Source: Cyprinodon diabolis (Eukaryota > Chordata > Actinopteri > Cyprinodontiformes > Cyprinodontidae). Taken from it: 64,000 nt of DNA. Within the stretch, counting starts at the first letter, position 1, and each line of letters begins with the position of its first letter. This document shows positions 63,444 through 64,000 of this stretch, in pieces. The notes below the pieces were generated by a model, which worked only from the letters and a program-made list of their open reading frames with translations, did not search any database and had not been told where the DNA came from. The stretch is taken from contig CM060065.1 of the NCBI GenBank assembly GCA_030533445.1, positions 3,205,841-3,269,840 on the forward strand. Direction: 5' to 3'. The position numbers and the translations under genes are program-made.

Positions 63444-64000
63444 GCGTTATAGATGTAGATAAAGAGGAGATAAGTTTGGAAACCTCTCTTCAAAAAGCTG
63501 CTCAGCACGGCATCATTCTCCCTCTGGTGAAAATGGGTCAGAGCCAAAGGCAGATCCCCAAGTCAGGAAGGACCCCGGCTCCTTCAGGTCAGGGAGGACC
63601 CCGGCTCCTTCAGGTCAGGGAGGACACCAGGTCCCGCGAGTCAGGGAGGACCCCGGCTCCTTCAGGTCAGGGAGGACCCCGGCTCCTTCAGGTCAGGGAG
63701 GACCCCGGCTCCTTCAGGTCAGGGAGGACACCAGGTCCCGCGAGTCAGGGAGGACCCTGGCTCCCGCGAGTCACGGAGGACCCTGGCTCCCGCGAGTCAG
63801 GGAGGACCCCGGCTCCTTCAGGTCAGGGAGGACACCAGGTCCCGCGAGTCAGGGAGGACCCCGGCTCCTTCAGGTCAGGGAGGACCCCGGCTCCTTCAGG
63901 TCAGGGAGGACCCCGGCTCCTTCAGGTCAGGGAGGACCCCGGCTCCCGCGGGTCACGGAGGACCCTTGCTCCCGCGGGTCACGGACGACCCTGGCTCCCG
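63444..64000 (+). CDS. Candidate coding exon containing a 26-bp minisatellite (runs off window)
   Basis: A T-rich tract and AACCAG end at 63443. From there one frame stays open to the window end (about 185 codons): VIDVDKEEISLETSLQKAAQ, then HGIILPLVKMGQSQRQIPKS, then SGRTPAPSGQGGPRLLQVRE-like repeats. An internal ATG lies at 63533. The minisatellite contains no stop triplet in any forward frame, so most of the openness is automatic. Only the first 40 residues are informative, and I do not recognise them. This could be an exon of an unknown gene or chance. Confidence 0.3.
63562..64000. repeat. 26-bp GC-rich minisatellite, 16.9 copies in view
   Basis: The consensus GTCAGGGAGGACCCCGGCTC then CTTCAG repeats every 26 bp with exact register to base 64000. 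Variant units ending in AGGTCCCGCGA or TGGCTCCCGCGA occur. The variant order is A A B A A A B C C A B A A A, then three C-like units. It continues beyond the window. Confidence 0.97.

Noticed and set aside
63562..64000. CRISPR-like array
   Set aside because: The repeats are contiguous 26-bp units without unique spacers, so this is a minisatellite in a eukaryotic genome.

Overview
This window looks like nuclear DNA from a teleost fish, probably a percomorph-type ray-finned fish; the species cannot be named from sequence alone. The evidence is spliced vertebrate genes with GT-AG introns, the Tc1/L2/hAT/I-LINE repertoire typical of fish, and a zinc-finger gene with the N-terminal [25 protein letters not shown] module that I know from fish C2H2 genes. 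Three host genes lie on the + strand, and at least half of the sequence is mobile DNA.

1-23464 holds the 3' half of EFL1, the GTPase that works with SBDS to release eIF6 from pre-60S ribosomal subunits. Nine coding exons are visible, and all junctions keep the reading frame. Its introns hold Tc1 elements (one intact copy nested in an old one), a solo LTR, tRNA-derived SINE and L2-type LINE pieces, two piggyBac-like MITEs inserted into an L2 copy, a 110-bp pyrimidine minisatellite, a LINE endonuclease fragment, and a BEL/Pao retrotransposon split by a hAT element. A Ty3/gypsy LTR-PBS-gag piece begins about 180 bp after the EFL1 stop codon.

24300-35510 is a repeat block between genes. It contains gypsy RNase H, a split Tc1-like element, a 5'-truncated minus-strand LINE with an RNase H domain, and a larger plus-strand APE-RT-RNase H LINE (I/Nimb type). 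The larger LINE is interrupted by a solo LTR, an unclassified 675-bp insert and a 2.76-kb hAT element of the Charlie8/GTF2IRD2 type. Its GAA-rich 3' tail ends about 27 bp before the start codon of UQCRFS1.

35535-42913 is UQCRFS1, the mitochondrial complex III Rieske iron-sulfur protein, in two coding exons. Its 6.5-kb intron contains a second intact Tc1-like transposon whose 202-bp terminal inverted repeats appear identical, and a hAT-Ac (BED finger) remnant lying inside a TA microsatellite.

45451-58295 is a C2H2 zinc-finger gene with a short N-terminal exon, an acidic linker exon, and a terminal exon that encodes a second acidic linker and ten fingers. The two linker exons look like tandem duplicates. 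The finger array after the first is broken, and a hAT-type MITE starts next to the break.

58900-64000 contains a hAT MITE with a nested solo LTR, two related TA-flanked MITEs, a Tc1 end, a SINE, and a 26-bp minisatellite that runs to the window edge. The minisatellite lies in a continuous reading frame that could be a coding exon. I saw no CRISPR array, bacterial-type operon or standalone RNA gene. The unusual content is layered transposon nesting and its contact with host genes.
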